Assembly (NCBI GenBank): GCA_947166385.1
Contig: CAMVEB010000016.1
Location: forward strand, 19,168 to 83,167
Reading direction: 5' to 3'
Length of the DNA stretch: 64,000 bases
DNA from: an uncultured Clostridia bacterium
Lineage (GTDB): Bacteria; Bacillota; Clostridia; Christensenellales; Aristaeellaceae
Shown here: one piece after another, positions 1 to 9,738 of the stretch
How the letters are laid out: every line of letters starts with the position of its first letter
Numbering within the stretch: the first letter of the stretch is position 1
Position numbers and translations under genes: made by a program
Notes under the pieces: generated by a model
What the model saw: the letters and a program-made list of their open reading frames with translations, nothing else
What the model was told of the DNA's origin: nothing
The model's database searches: none

Positions 1-2241
<2,241 letters not shown>

Positions 2242-2253
2242 GTCCGGGCTCCT

Positions 2254-3096
2254 TTATTCTTCGATCAGGCGTTTCGGGCAGTTTTCGACCGCATCCATCA
2301 CGGGATTCATCCAGTCCTCATTGAACAGCTCGATTACGCCCGTATCGCATTCCCGGGCCAGGGCAGGATCCAGCGGCAGCTGGGCGAGCAGTGGCAGCCC
2401 ATGCTCCAGCGCGACCTGCGCCGTTTTGCTTTCCCCGAAGGGATAGATCTTCCTTCCGCAGTCCGGGCAGGCAATCCAGCTCATATTCTCGACAATGCCG
2501 AGCACCGGGATATCCATCATTTTGGCCATGTTCACAGCCTTCTCGACAATCATGCCCACCAGTTCCTGCGGGCTGGTGACAACAATGATTCCGTCTACCG
2601 GCAGGCTCTGAAACACAGTCAGCGGGACATCCCCCGTTCCCGGGGGCATATCCACGAACATATAGTCCACCTCGCCCCAGACCACATCGGTCCAGAACTG
2701 CTTCACCGTGCCGCTGATCAGGCTGCCGCGCCAGACCACCGGATCGGTATCGTTCTCCAGCAGCAGGTTGACACTCATCATCTTCACACCGGTGCGGCTC
2801 TCCGCCGGCAGGATTCCCTCATCGCATCCCATAGCTTTCTCATGGATGCCGAACATCTTCGGGATGGAGGGCCCGGTGATGTCCGCATCCAGCACGGCCG
2901 CCAGTTTCCCGTTCCGCCGGGTGAGCACCGCCATCAGAGAAGTCACCAGGCTCTTGCCGACACCGCCCTTCCCGCTCATGACGGCGATCACCTTCCCGAC
3001 ATGGCTCAGGCTGTTCAGCGGAGCTTGCAGACTCTCCGGCTTCCGGCTCGCGCAGTCCGCGCCGCAGGTGGAACAATCATGGGTACATTCCGACAT
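2254..3096 (-). CDS. Mrp/NBP35-family P-loop ATPase (Fe-S cluster carrier)
   Basis: A 280-residue cytoplasmic P-loop NTPase of the Mrp/Nbp35 (ApbC) group, which bind and pass on iron-sulfur clusters. The deviant Walker A motif SGKGGVGKS is at residues 41-49. The N-terminus carries a cysteine cluster (C4, C8, C11, C15) and there is a CPDC motif in the C-terminal half, the usual bridging cluster site. The track-style longer start at 3108 is a GTG directly abutting the ribosome site; the ATG at 3096, about 11 bases after GAGGAG, fits the typical MSECxHDC start of clostridial homologues, so I chose it. It lies between the caspase-like gene and DUF5711, with 9-21 bp gaps. Confidence 0.88.
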   Translation of the reverse strand: MSECTHDCSTCGADCASRKPESLQAPLNSLSHVGKVIAVMSGKGGVGKSLVTSLMAVLTRRNGKLAAVLDADITGPSIPKMFGIHEKAMGCDEGILPAESRTGVKMMSVNLLLENDTDPVVWRGSLISGTVKQFWTDVVWGEVDYMFVDMPPGTGDVPLTVFQSLPVDGIIVVTSPQELVGMIVEKAVNMAKMMDIPVLGIVENMSWIACPDCGRKIYPFGESKTAQVALEHGLPLLAQLPLDPALARECDTGVIELFNEDWMNPVMDAVENCPKRLIEE

Positions 3097-3117
3097 TTTT
3101 CCATTCACTCCTCATCA

Positions 3118-4236
3118 TTATTCTCTCCGGATTCTCCGGCTGCATTCAGGCACCGGTTCCTGTCCCCGCCAGGCGATTACCTGAACCAGGACTTCCCCGT
3201 GCTCCCCCGCGATTGCCGCGGAGAACCGGAGCATCCGCTCCTTCTCCCCCGGCGCCAGCAGCCCACGGGTCCGTCCGGCCCGCTCCCGATCCGGCAGGTG
3301 TACCGCTTTCTCAAAATCCCAGCCGGCTTCCCCGGCGGGAACCAGGCGGTATTCCAGTTTCGTTTTCTGCTCCGTCCGGAAGCGGAACGACAGGCTGATC
3401 TGCCCGTTTTCCGTCTTTGGCGGATCGAACCGGACTCCGAGAATCCGCTCTCTGCCGCTGCGGTCCTCCGGCAGAAAGAACAGGGGTTCCACGTCCTCCG
3501 CCGGCCAGAATCCGACTTCTGCCACACCGTAAATCTCCCGGATCCTTCCTGCCAGCTCCGACAGGCTTATCCGTCCGTCTCCGTCCGGGTCAATCTGCTC
3601 CGGATCGCTGGCCCGGAGAGCGTTTTCCATCGCCGCCGTAAAGTATCCCGTACCGCCATGCTCCCCCGCAGTCCAGAAATAGCTCCGTTCCCCGGCTCCG
3701 CATGAAACCAGTACATGGTAAGCTTCCGATTCAAAGGCCTCTGCAAAAGCGCCCGCATAACAGCAGTCCAGAATCAGTACCTTTTTCCCCGGCACCGGAT
3801 CCAGCATCGCGCGCAGTTCCTCCGGGGAAAGAAGATCCTCCGTTTTGCCGTCAGACAGCACCAGCACCGTACCCTGCTTTCCGTCTTCTTCCCACCGAAT
3901 GCCATGGGTGCTCAGGTAGAGCAGGGAGGTATCTTCTTCCCCCGCGCCGCCGAAGGCCTCCCGGATGGCTTTCTCCAGGCCGCTGATCGACGATGGACCG
4001 TTCACGCATTGGGTTACCCGGGCATAGGCAGGCAGGAAATCAGCAAACAGACCTGCCGCACGCTCCGCATTGTTCGCAGAGCAGGGCGCTGTGTTTTCCT
4101 GGGTCACAAACAGGTCCATCCCCACTGCCAGGCAGCGGAATACGTGCGTTTCCAAGCCCTCCGCCTGAGTCTCACCCCGGCAGCACACTGCCAGCAGCAC
4201 CGCAGCGAGGGCGGCAAGCCATCTCTGCCCTTTCAC
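3118..4236 (-). CDS. Secreted caspase-family (C14-like) protease with EF-hand loop
   Basis: A 372-residue protein with an N-terminal signal peptide (hydrophobic residues 6-18) followed by a caspase-like domain. The catalytic dyad is visible as His111 in LYLSTHG and Cys159 in LILDCCYAG, the classic caspase/metacaspase arrangement. After the catalytic core, residues 216-227 read DPDGDGRISLSE, a textbook 12-residue EF-hand calcium loop. A beta-rich C-terminal domain follows (residues 250-370). The start codon appears to be GTG, four bases beyond the stop of the peptidoglycan-binding gene, with no clear ribosome site, suggesting translational coupling. The substrate is unknown. Calcium activation is an inference from the loop, as in metacaspases and clostripain relatives. 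Confidence 0.75.
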   Translation of the reverse strand: MKGQRWLAALAAVLLAVCCRGETQAEGLETHVFRCLAVGMDLFVTQENTAPCSANNAERAAGLFADFLPAYARVTQCVNGPSSISGLEKAIREAFGGAGEEDTSLLYLSTHGIRWEEDGKQGTVLVLSDGKTEDLLSPEELRAMLDPVPGKKVLILDCCYAGAFAEAFESEAYHVLVSCGAGERSYFWTAGEHGGTGYFTAAMENALRASDPEQIDPDGDGRISLSELAGRIREIYGVAEVGFWPAEDVEPLFFLPEDRSGRERILGVRFDPPKTENGQISLSFRFRTEQKTKLEYRLVPAGEAGWDFEKAVHLPDRERAGRTRGLLAPGEKERMLRFSAAIAGEHGEVLVQVIAWRGQEPVPECSRRIRRE

Positions 4237-4240
4237 CGCA

Positions 4241-6184
4241 TCAGTACCCGAAAAGGATCTTCAGCGTCGACGGCCCGCAGACGCCGTCGGGGTTCAGGCC
4301 GTTGGCACGCTGGAAGGCTTTCACCGCGTTCACCGTCACCGTATCATAGATCCCGGTCGTCTGGCTCATGAATCCGAGCTCGATCAGGCAGTCCTGCACC
4401 TGCAGCACCTCATCACCCGTATCGCCGGGGCTGATCGTGGAATACTGCTCCGAGACCGCCGTTGCCGCGATCGCGTCGGAGGAGTACAGGCGGCTCAGCG
4501 TATTCTTGCCGGCCACTCCGTCCACCGGTGTGATATGGTTCTGAATCTGGAAGGCGCGCACGGCATCCGAAGTGGTCTGGCCGTAATCGCCGTCAATCGC
4601 CCCGTCGTAATATCCCAGCTCATACAGGGTATACTGCAGATTCCGTACGGCGGTGCCCGTATCGCCCATGCGCAGTGCGGAATAGGTCACCGGGGACTTC
4701 GCGCCCGTGCGGTACAGGGCGCGCTGCGTAGCCGGGCCGGCCTTGCCGTCCACAGTCAGGTTGTTCTGGGCCTGGAAAGCCATGACCGCCGCTTCGGTGG
4801 CAGAGCCGAACTTGCCGTCACGGCTGCCGGGATCGTAACCCAGCGCCTTCAGGCGATCCTGCAGTTTCTTCACCGCGCTGCCCTCGCTGCCCACCTGCAA
4901 CGTTTCATAGCCGGTGGAAGCGATATCGGTCGTGTCGCGGCCGCCCGTAGTCTTCTGGGAGATCTTCACCGTTGTGCCGGAAGCCTTGTTGGCCCGCCCG
5001 GAGTACAGCTTGCTCAGCGTCGCGGAGCCGGCCTTGCCGTCTGCCGTCAGGTTGTTATTCTTCTGGAAGGCGATCACCGCTGCCTGGGTCGTCACGCCGA
5101 ATTTTCCATCCGCGCTGCCGGCCAGGTAGCCAAGATCCTTCAGCTTCTGCTGCATCTGTTTGACCGCGCTGCCCTCACTGCCGAACTCCAGGGTTTCCGA
5201 ATTGGTGGAACTCACCGCCTTCGAAGTCCTGGCCGCATTGGAAGAATACAGGGCCCGCAGGGTATCGGGGCCGGCGATGCCGTCCTCCCAGAGATCCTTT
5301 GTTTTCTTCTGGAAGCCTTTCACTGCCGCCTCAGTGGCAGTGTCGTAGGTACCGGTCACCTTGCCGTCCAGCCAGCCCAGTTCAATCAGCCGGCGCTGCA
5401 GTGTCTGCACACGCTTGCCGCTGTCACCCAGCTTCAGATAGTAATCCTTGCTCAGGTTCGGGGTGTGGGTGGGCTTCGGCGTGGCGGTATACTTCGGCGT
5501 GGCGGTGGCGGTTGCTTCCTTTTTGCTCTTCGCGTCCTTGCTGTTCATCTTTTTCAGCGTCTGCTCGCCGCATTTGCCGTCCGCGCGCAGGCCGTTGGCC
5601 TTCTGGAATTCCTTTACGGCCTTCTCCGTGGCCGGACCGTAATCGCCGTCCGCGGCGCCCTTGTAATAGCCCAGTTCCTTCAGCCGCTTCTGGACCGCGC
5701 GCACCGCATCACTGCCCTTGAAACCCAGCTGCAGGCTGGGGGGCGTCAGCGTAGGCGTGGCCACAGGCGGAGTCGTCACGGCAGGCGTGGTCGCGAGCGC
5801 CGGCGAATTCGAAGGCAGCATGCCGGTTGTCTCCATGCCGGGCACAGGCGTGTTGTCAAACACGATCGTTCCGCCCGTGGGAATCGGCGTAATGCCCGCC
5901 GGATTCGTCGGCTGATCCGTACTGCCCCAGTCGCTCCAGCTGGTGCCACTGGCCGGAGTCGGCGTCGGCTGCCCGTCCAATGTGGCCGGCGTTTCCACCG
6001 CTACCGTATCCGGCGTTACCGTCACGGTCGCTGTCGGCGCCAGCGTCTGGAAAGGCATATTGTTGCCCGGATTGGTTTCCTGGCCGTTGTTCACATCATC
6101 CGGCGCCATATAGCATCCCGTCAGCACCAGGCAGAGGCCCAGGACCAAAGCGAGGGCAATGATCTTTCCGTTTCTCTTTGCCAT
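4241..6184 (-). CDS. Lipoprotein with six peptidoglycan-binding (PG_binding_1) repeats
   Basis: A 647-residue lipoprotein: lipobox LTGC at about residues 20-23 after a basic, hydrophobic leader, then a long low-complexity linker rich in Thr, Pro and Gly (to about residue 150). Six PG_binding_1 repeats of about 65 residues follow, each carrying the pattern LQxxLxxLGYxxGxxDGxxGxxTxxAVxxFQ. The last repeat ends at the C-terminus, so there is no fused hydrolase and the protein probably docks on the cell wall. I start at ATG 6184, which has GGAGG seven bases upstream and gives the signal peptide directly; the upstream 39 codons are not plausible. The repeats diverge from each other, so this is an old expansion. 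Likely role: wall anchoring at the outer face of the membrane. Confidence 0.88.
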   Translation of the reverse strand: MAKRNGKIIALALVLGLCLVLTGCYMAPDDVNNGQETNPGNNMPFQTLAPTATVTVTPDTVAVETPATLDGQPTPTPASGTSWSDWGSTDQPTNPAGITPIPTGGTIVFDNTPVPGMETTGMLPSNSPALATTPAVTTPPVATPTLTPPSLQLGFKGSDAVRAVQKRLKELGYYKGAADGDYGPATEKAVKEFQKANGLRADGKCGEQTLKKMNSKDAKSKKEATATATPKYTATPKPTHTPNLSKDYYLKLGDSGKRVQTLQRRLIELGWLDGKVTGTYDTATEAAVKGFQKKTKDLWEDGIAGPDTLRALYSSNAARTSKAVSSTNSETLEFGSEGSAVKQMQQKLKDLGYLAGSADGKFGVTTQAAVIAFQKNNNLTADGKAGSATLSKLYSGRANKASGTTVKISQKTTGGRDTTDIASTGYETLQVGSEGSAVKKLQDRLKALGYDPGSRDGKFGSATEAAVMAFQAQNNLTVDGKAGPATQRALYRTGAKSPVTYSALRMGDTGTAVRNLQYTLYELGYYDGAIDGDYGQTTSDAVRAFQIQNHITPVDGVAGKNTLSRLYSSDAIAATAVSEQYSTISPGDTGDEVLQVQDCLIELGFMSQTTGIYDTVTVNAVKAFQRANGLNPDGVCGPSTLKILFGY

Positions 6185-6246
6185 GTTTCGAACCTCCGAT
6201 CCGACCGATTGTCTGTCATTTTCCGTTGCCGGGTTCCTGACTCCGG

Positions 6247-6798
6247 CTATCTGGACGGAAACATTTCTGTAAATGTCTGATAATGATCGCCGGTGTACCA
6301 CACCTGTCCGTCATTGGAATAAACGATCCGTTCGGCGTTTCGCTTCCCCTTCCGGTAGTTGCAGTCGCATTCGAAGTACTTCCGGCCCTTTACTTTCGGG
6401 AGCTTTCCCTCATAGTTTCCGTAGCGGTCTCCCCCAATGCTCTTTCCCGGCGCCACGTCGCTGACATAATTCCGGCTGCTGTCCCATCCCAGGGCCTGCG
6501 CCTCTGCCTTCGTGATGAAGTTCTCCGGCAGTTTCCCATAGGCGAACAGATAATCCGCGATTTCCTGCGGATCGGTGATCGGCCCGGCCTTTTGCTCCGG
6601 CTCCTTCGCCGTAATCTTCTCCGGTTCCGCGGGAACCTCTGCCTGCGCCGGCTCCTCAGCCGGCACCTCCGTCAGCGCAGGGACCGCCGCCTCCCGGGAC
6701 GCCGCTCCGGAAGGTTCCTTTCCCGTCCCGCATCCGGCCAGCACCAGCATCATTGCCAGCAGCAAGGCGAACAGCGCCGCAATTCTTCGTTTCCTCAT
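6247..6798 (-). CDS. Barnase-like guanyl-specific ribonuclease, lipoprotein
   Basis: A 183-residue protein with a lipobox (LVLAGC, Cys23), an acidic Ala/Pro/Glu linker and a C-terminal domain clearly related to barnase. The stretches KLPENFITKAEAQALGW, DVAPGKSIGGDRYGNYEG and TGDHYQTF match the Bacillus amyloliquefaciens enzyme. All catalytic residues are present: Glu143 (barnase Glu73), Arg153 and Arg157 (Arg83, Arg87) and His172 (His102). It should cleave RNA after guanosine outside the membrane. No barstar-like inhibitor gene is found in the window; lipidation and export may make one unnecessary. It overlaps rlmH by 4 bp (ATGA). Confidence 0.9.
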   Translation of the reverse strand: MRKRRIAALFALLLAMMLVLAGCGTGKEPSGAASREAAVPALTEVPAEEPAQAEVPAEPEKITAKEPEQKAGPITDPQEIADYLFAYGKLPENFITKAEAQALGWDSSRNYVSDVAPGKSIGGDRYGNYEGKLPKVKGRKYFECDCNYRKGKRNAERIVYSNDGQVWYTGDHYQTFTEMFPSR

Positions 6799-7277
6799 TT
6801 ATGGTACCTCTCTCCCGCGCTGATCTTTTCCGCCCGGTACAGCTGCTCCAGCAGCATAACCCGGGCCAGCTGGTGCGGGAAGGTCATATCGCTCATGGAC
6901 AGCTCCTCGTCCGCCCGTTCCAGCACATTCTTCCCCAGCCCCAGGCTTCCGCCGATGACGAATACGAACCGGCTCACGCCGCCCCCGGCTTTCAGGGATG
7001 CCAGGTAGGATGCCAGAGCAGGGGAATCCATCTTCCTGCCGGAAATCGTCAGCGCAATCACCCGGTCTCCCGGTCGGATCCTGCTCAGAATCGCCTCGCC
7101 CTCCCGGGTTTTCACCTGTTCCTCCAGCGCCGGGGAGGAAGCCTGCGGTTCCGGCATGTCCGGAATCTCAATCTCCTCATACTTCCCGTAGCGGCTTAAC
7201 CGCTTCAGGTATTCATCCGCCATCTGCCGGTAGGGCTTCTCCTTCATCTTCCCCACGCACAGAACCAGCGTGCTCAT
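6795..7277 (-). CDS. rlmH: 23S rRNA (pseudouridine-1915-N3)-methyltransferase RlmH
   Basis: A 160-residue SPOUT methyltransferase that methylates pseudouridine 1915 in helix 69 of 23S rRNA. Length is that of the family. It has the KMKEKPYRQMADEYLKRLSRY N-terminal signature (first part), the SAM-knot segment FVIGGSLGLG and the C-terminal basic tail ending in RYHK that reaches the active site. It overlaps both neighbours by 4 bp, so it is translated together with the regulator upstream and the barnase gene downstream. The pairing with a GntR regulator is unusual because rlmH is normally an orphan housekeeping gene. Confidence 0.95.
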   Translation of the reverse strand: MSTLVLCVGKMKEKPYRQMADEYLKRLSRYGKYEEIEIPDMPEPQASSPALEEQVKTREGEAILSRIRPGDRVIALTISGRKMDSPALASYLASLKAGGGVSRFVFVIGGSLGLGKNVLERADEELSMSDMTFPHQLARVMLLEQLYRAEKISAGERYHK

Positions 7278-8371
7278 GGTGCCCGCCGGGGCAGGCTGTC
7301 CCGGTCGATCAGCGTCCAGGCCATGTTCACACTCTCTTCCTTCTCGCCGTCGATCATCCGCAGAATCTTCCGCGCCGTCAGGGCGCCGAAAGCATCCTTC
7401 GGATGGCCCAGCGTGGTCAGCGCCGGCGTCAGCATACCGGAGAAGGTCGCATTGTCAAACCCGATGATCCCCAGCTCGGAAGGCATGCTCACACCGCTCT
7501 CCTGCAACCGGGTCATAAACTGTGCCGCGAAGATGTCATTGTAGCAGATCAGGCAGTCCGCCTCCCGCCGCACCAGCATCTCCATAAACCGCTTCCCCGC
7601 CGGCGTATCGTACAGGTCATTCCGTTCCTCCGTACTGAAGGGCAACACCCGCCGGTCCGGCATATTCACACCCGCGGCGCGCGCCTCGTCCAGAAAACCC
7701 GCCAGCCGCTCCCGGCCCTGCAGGTCATCCGTCTTGAACAGACCCGCCGGCCGGGTATAACCCCGCTCCAGCGCAGTCCTCGCGGCCAGACGGCCACCGC
7801 CGTAGTCATCCATCACCACGTGCGGAAACTGTTCCAGCCCCGGATAGTATCCGTTCATGAACAGCACCGGCACGTTCCGCTCGGCAAAACGGTTCAGAAG
7901 ATCCCGGTTGGGCGTTTCCCTCGCAGTGCGGCTGCCTTCCATGATCAGCCCGTCCACCTGCCCGTCCAGCATCCGCTCCAGGATGTTCCGCTCGGTCCGG
8001 ATATCGTTATATGTGGCGCTCAGGGACATCACCGCACCCTTTTCGTTCAGTACGGATTCGATTCCCTGCGCGATGGAAGGAAAAATATAGTCGGTAATAA
8101 AGGTGGTCACCACGCCGACGTGGATAATCCCCTGCCGTTTCCTGGGCCCATGGCGTACATAGGTGCCGCTGCCTCTGCGCCGATCCACCAATCCGTCATC
8201 CTCCAGAAGGGCAATGGCCTGCCGTACTGTCTGCCGTGAAACGTCAAAGCGGAGACGAAGCTCTTCCTCCGTCATCAGCGTCTGTCCGTCCCGGAATAAT
8301 CCTTCCGCGATTTCCCGCCGCAGGGTATCCGCCACCTGCAGATACTTCGGCTGTTCAGCCACAGTAAACAC
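7274..8371 (-). CDS. GntR-family repressor with LacI-type sugar-binding domain (AraR-like)
   Basis: A 365-residue transcription factor. Residues 8-75 form a GntR winged helix (MTEEELRLRFDVSRQTVRQA, LVDRRRGSGTYV). Residues 90-360 form a LacI/periplasmic-binding-like effector domain (HVGVVTTFITDYIFPSIAQG, IIGFDNATFSGMLTPALT). This two-part build is that of B. subtilis AraR, so a pentose or other sugar effector is expected. The start is GTG at 8371 or possibly GTG at 8362; GGAAGGG lies just upstream. A strong promoter at 8396-8424 and an AraR-like palindrome at 8437-8453 lie upstream, suggesting autoregulation. It heads the operon down to proS. Confidence 0.85.
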   Translation of the reverse strand: MFTVAEQPKYLQVADTLRREIAEGLFRDGQTLMTEEELRLRFDVSRQTVRQAIALLEDDGLVDRRRGSGTYVRHGPRKRQGIIHVGVVTTFITDYIFPSIAQGIESVLNEKGAVMSLSATYNDIRTERNILERMLDGQVDGLIMEGSRTARETPNRDLLNRFAERNVPVLFMNGYYPGLEQFPHVVMDDYGGGRLAARTALERGYTRPAGLFKTDDLQGRERLAGFLDEARAAGVNMPDRRVLPFSTEERNDLYDTPAGKRFMEMLVRREADCLICYNDIFAAQFMTRLQESGVSMPSELGIIGFDNATFSGMLTPALTTLGHPKDAFGALTARKILRMIDGEKEESVNMAWTLIDRDSLPRRAP

Positions 8372-8395
8372 ATCCCTTCCGAAGAGGTTGTTCCC

Positions 8396-8424
8396 ATTTT
8401 AACAGACAAATCCTTTCTTTTCAA
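8396..8424 (-). promoter_or_regulatory. Sigma-A promoter of the GntR-rlmH-proS operon
   Basis: On the minus strand TTGAAA (8424-8419), 17-bp spacer, TAAAAT (8401-8396). It is 25 bp ahead of the GTG start of the regulator. Confidence 0.75.
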
Positions 8425-8436
8425 TAGAAAGCGCTT

Positions 8437-8453
8437 AAAAAGTACGAACAATT
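8437..8453. promoter_or_regulatory. Candidate AraR-like operator
   Basis: Plus strand AAAAAGTACGAACAATT. Its minus-strand reading AATTGTTCGTACTTTTT resembles the AraR box ATTTGTACGTACAAAT of Bacillus. It lies 13 bp upstream of the -35 of the regulator promoter, so it may be an autoregulatory site. Only one copy was seen by eye. Confidence 0.45.
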
Positions 8454-8458
8454 CAGAA

Positions 8459-9193
8459 TTATTCCGGGATTTTCCGCGTGAATGCGTAAATTGCGATTGC
8501 CGCCGCGACCGAAAGGTTCAAGGAATCGACACAGTCATTGCTCTCAATACGCACCGGCTGTCCCATGCCGGCAAACTCCGCCGGCAGTCCCCGACCCTCA
8601 TTTCCGAACACCAGGGAGCATTCCCGGGGAACCTCCCCCTCCAGCACCTGCTGCATCGGCCTGGACGCGTCCAGCATGAACGGATACAGCATCCGCCCGG
8701 GAAACTCCGTCCGATACGCATCGAACGTATCATATACCCGTACCCGCAGGCGGAAGATCCCCCCCATGCTGGCCCGCACTGTCCGCGGGTCGAACAGATC
8801 GACGCAGGGACGGATCAGCGCGACATCCCTGATCCCCAGTCCCAGCGCCGTGCGCAGGATTGTGCCGACATTGCCGCTGTCCCCGGGATTGTGCAGCACG
8901 ACATGGGGTTCGCCTGCCTCCAGCGTATCTGAAAATTTCCCAAACACCGCCGCCGCGAAGCAGTTCTCCTTCCCGCTGATCCGGGCCAGCGCCCGGTCCG
9001 CTTCCTCCACGCGTACTCCCAGCTTCCCGGCCAGGGCCGTCAGCTTTCCGACGCCTTCCCGCCCGGCGGCTGAGGAATGAACCAGCAGCCGCCGCACGTT
9101 CTCCGGACGGTGCAGCAAACACTCCATGCTGGGAAAAATGCCCGGCGCGTAGCTGTAGTCAAGGCTCGGATCATAAGCCGACAGGGATGGCAT
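8459..9193 (-). CDS. TrmH/SpoU-family RNA 2'-O-methyltransferase
   Basis: A 244-residue SpoU-class methyltransferase that transfers methyl from SAM to a ribose 2'-OH of rRNA or tRNA. The three family motifs are present: NPGDSGNVGTILRTALGLG (motif 1), LVFGNEGRGL (motif 2) and SLNLSVAAAIAIYAF (motif 3). The N-terminal region is a short substrate-binding part. GGAGG lies 8 bases upstream of the ATG. It follows the LoaP gene by 23 bp and precedes the regulator promoter by about 35 bp. The exact target nucleotide cannot be told from sequence. Confidence 0.88.
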   Translation of the reverse strand: MPSLSAYDPSLDYSYAPGIFPSMECLLHRPENVRRLLVHSSAAGREGVGKLTALAGKLGVRVEEADRALARISGKENCFAAAVFGKFSDTLEAGEPHVVLHNPGDSGNVGTILRTALGLGIRDVALIRPCVDLFDPRTVRASMGGIFRLRVRVYDTFDAYRTEFPGRMLYPFMLDASRPMQQVLEGEVPRECSLVFGNEGRGLPAEFAGMGQPVRIESNDCVDSLNLSVAAAIAIYAFTRKIPE

Positions 9194-9216
9194 AGCTGTT
9201 TCCTCCTCCCGGGTTT

Positions 9217-9723
9217 TCAGGTTTTCAGGGGGCCCTTGATTCCGTCCAGCGCAACCCAGGTGTGACAGTCGTTCCCGTCAAAGCGGAAATCCACCCTCGC
9301 GCGCTCCTTGCGCCAGTCGATCCGGGTCACAACACCTTCACTGTGCTCGAACAGCGGATCCTCCAGGCGCACCGTTTCCCCGATCTGCACGAGCTTCATC
9401 GCGCCAACCAGCCCGTTCTTCTCCAGCAGGCTCATCGCGAATTCCCGGTCGCTGCCCTCCAGCTCATAGCCGGTTTCCGTCCGGCCGACCCGGCGGATCA
9501 CTCCGTCAATCCCGTTGAAAAAGGTATAGTCAGTCAGCCGTTCCTCATGGAACAGAAATACATAGCCGGGCAGCAGGTCGTTCCGCCTGTCCAGATTCTC
9601 CCCCTGTTTGCGCTGCTTGTGCAGGATCTGAGGAGAGAACGCCCGGTTGATGCCGCGGATCTCCATCAGCTGTGCGATGCGCCCGCACCGCTGCGTCCGG
9701 CAGAAAAGACAGTAGACATACAT
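9217..9723 (-). CDS. loaP: LoaP/NusG-like transcription antiterminator
   Basis: A 168-residue NusG paralogue. The N-terminal NGN domain covers about residues 1-105 (MYVYCLFCRTQRC, DLLPGYVFLFHEE) and a KOW domain follows at about 115-165 (IGETVRLEDPLFEHSEGVV). Its lack of the general NusG start and its position among polysaccharide genes fit the LoaP subfamily, which lets RNA polymerase read through terminators in long exopolysaccharide and antibiotic operons. It sits 15 bp downstream of a GT2 gene. Here it is at the far downstream end of the glycan region, not before it. Core nusG would be elsewhere. LoaP versus another NusG paralogue is an inference. Confidence 0.78.
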   Translation of the reverse strand: MYVYCLFCRTQRCGRIAQLMEIRGINRAFSPQILHKQRKQGENLDRRNDLLPGYVFLFHEERLTDYTFFNGIDGVIRRVGRTETGYELEGSDREFAMSLLEKNGLVGAMKLVQIGETVRLEDPLFEHSEGVVTRIDWRKERARVDFRFDGNDCHTWVALDGIKGPLKT

Positions 9724-9738
9724 TCCTTTCCTCTCCCC

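Noticed and set aside
6185..6301. Longer start for the peptidoglycan-binding lipoprotein
   Set aside because: The extra 39 residues precede a perfect signal peptide and overlap the barnase gene; ATG 6184 has GGAGG in place.
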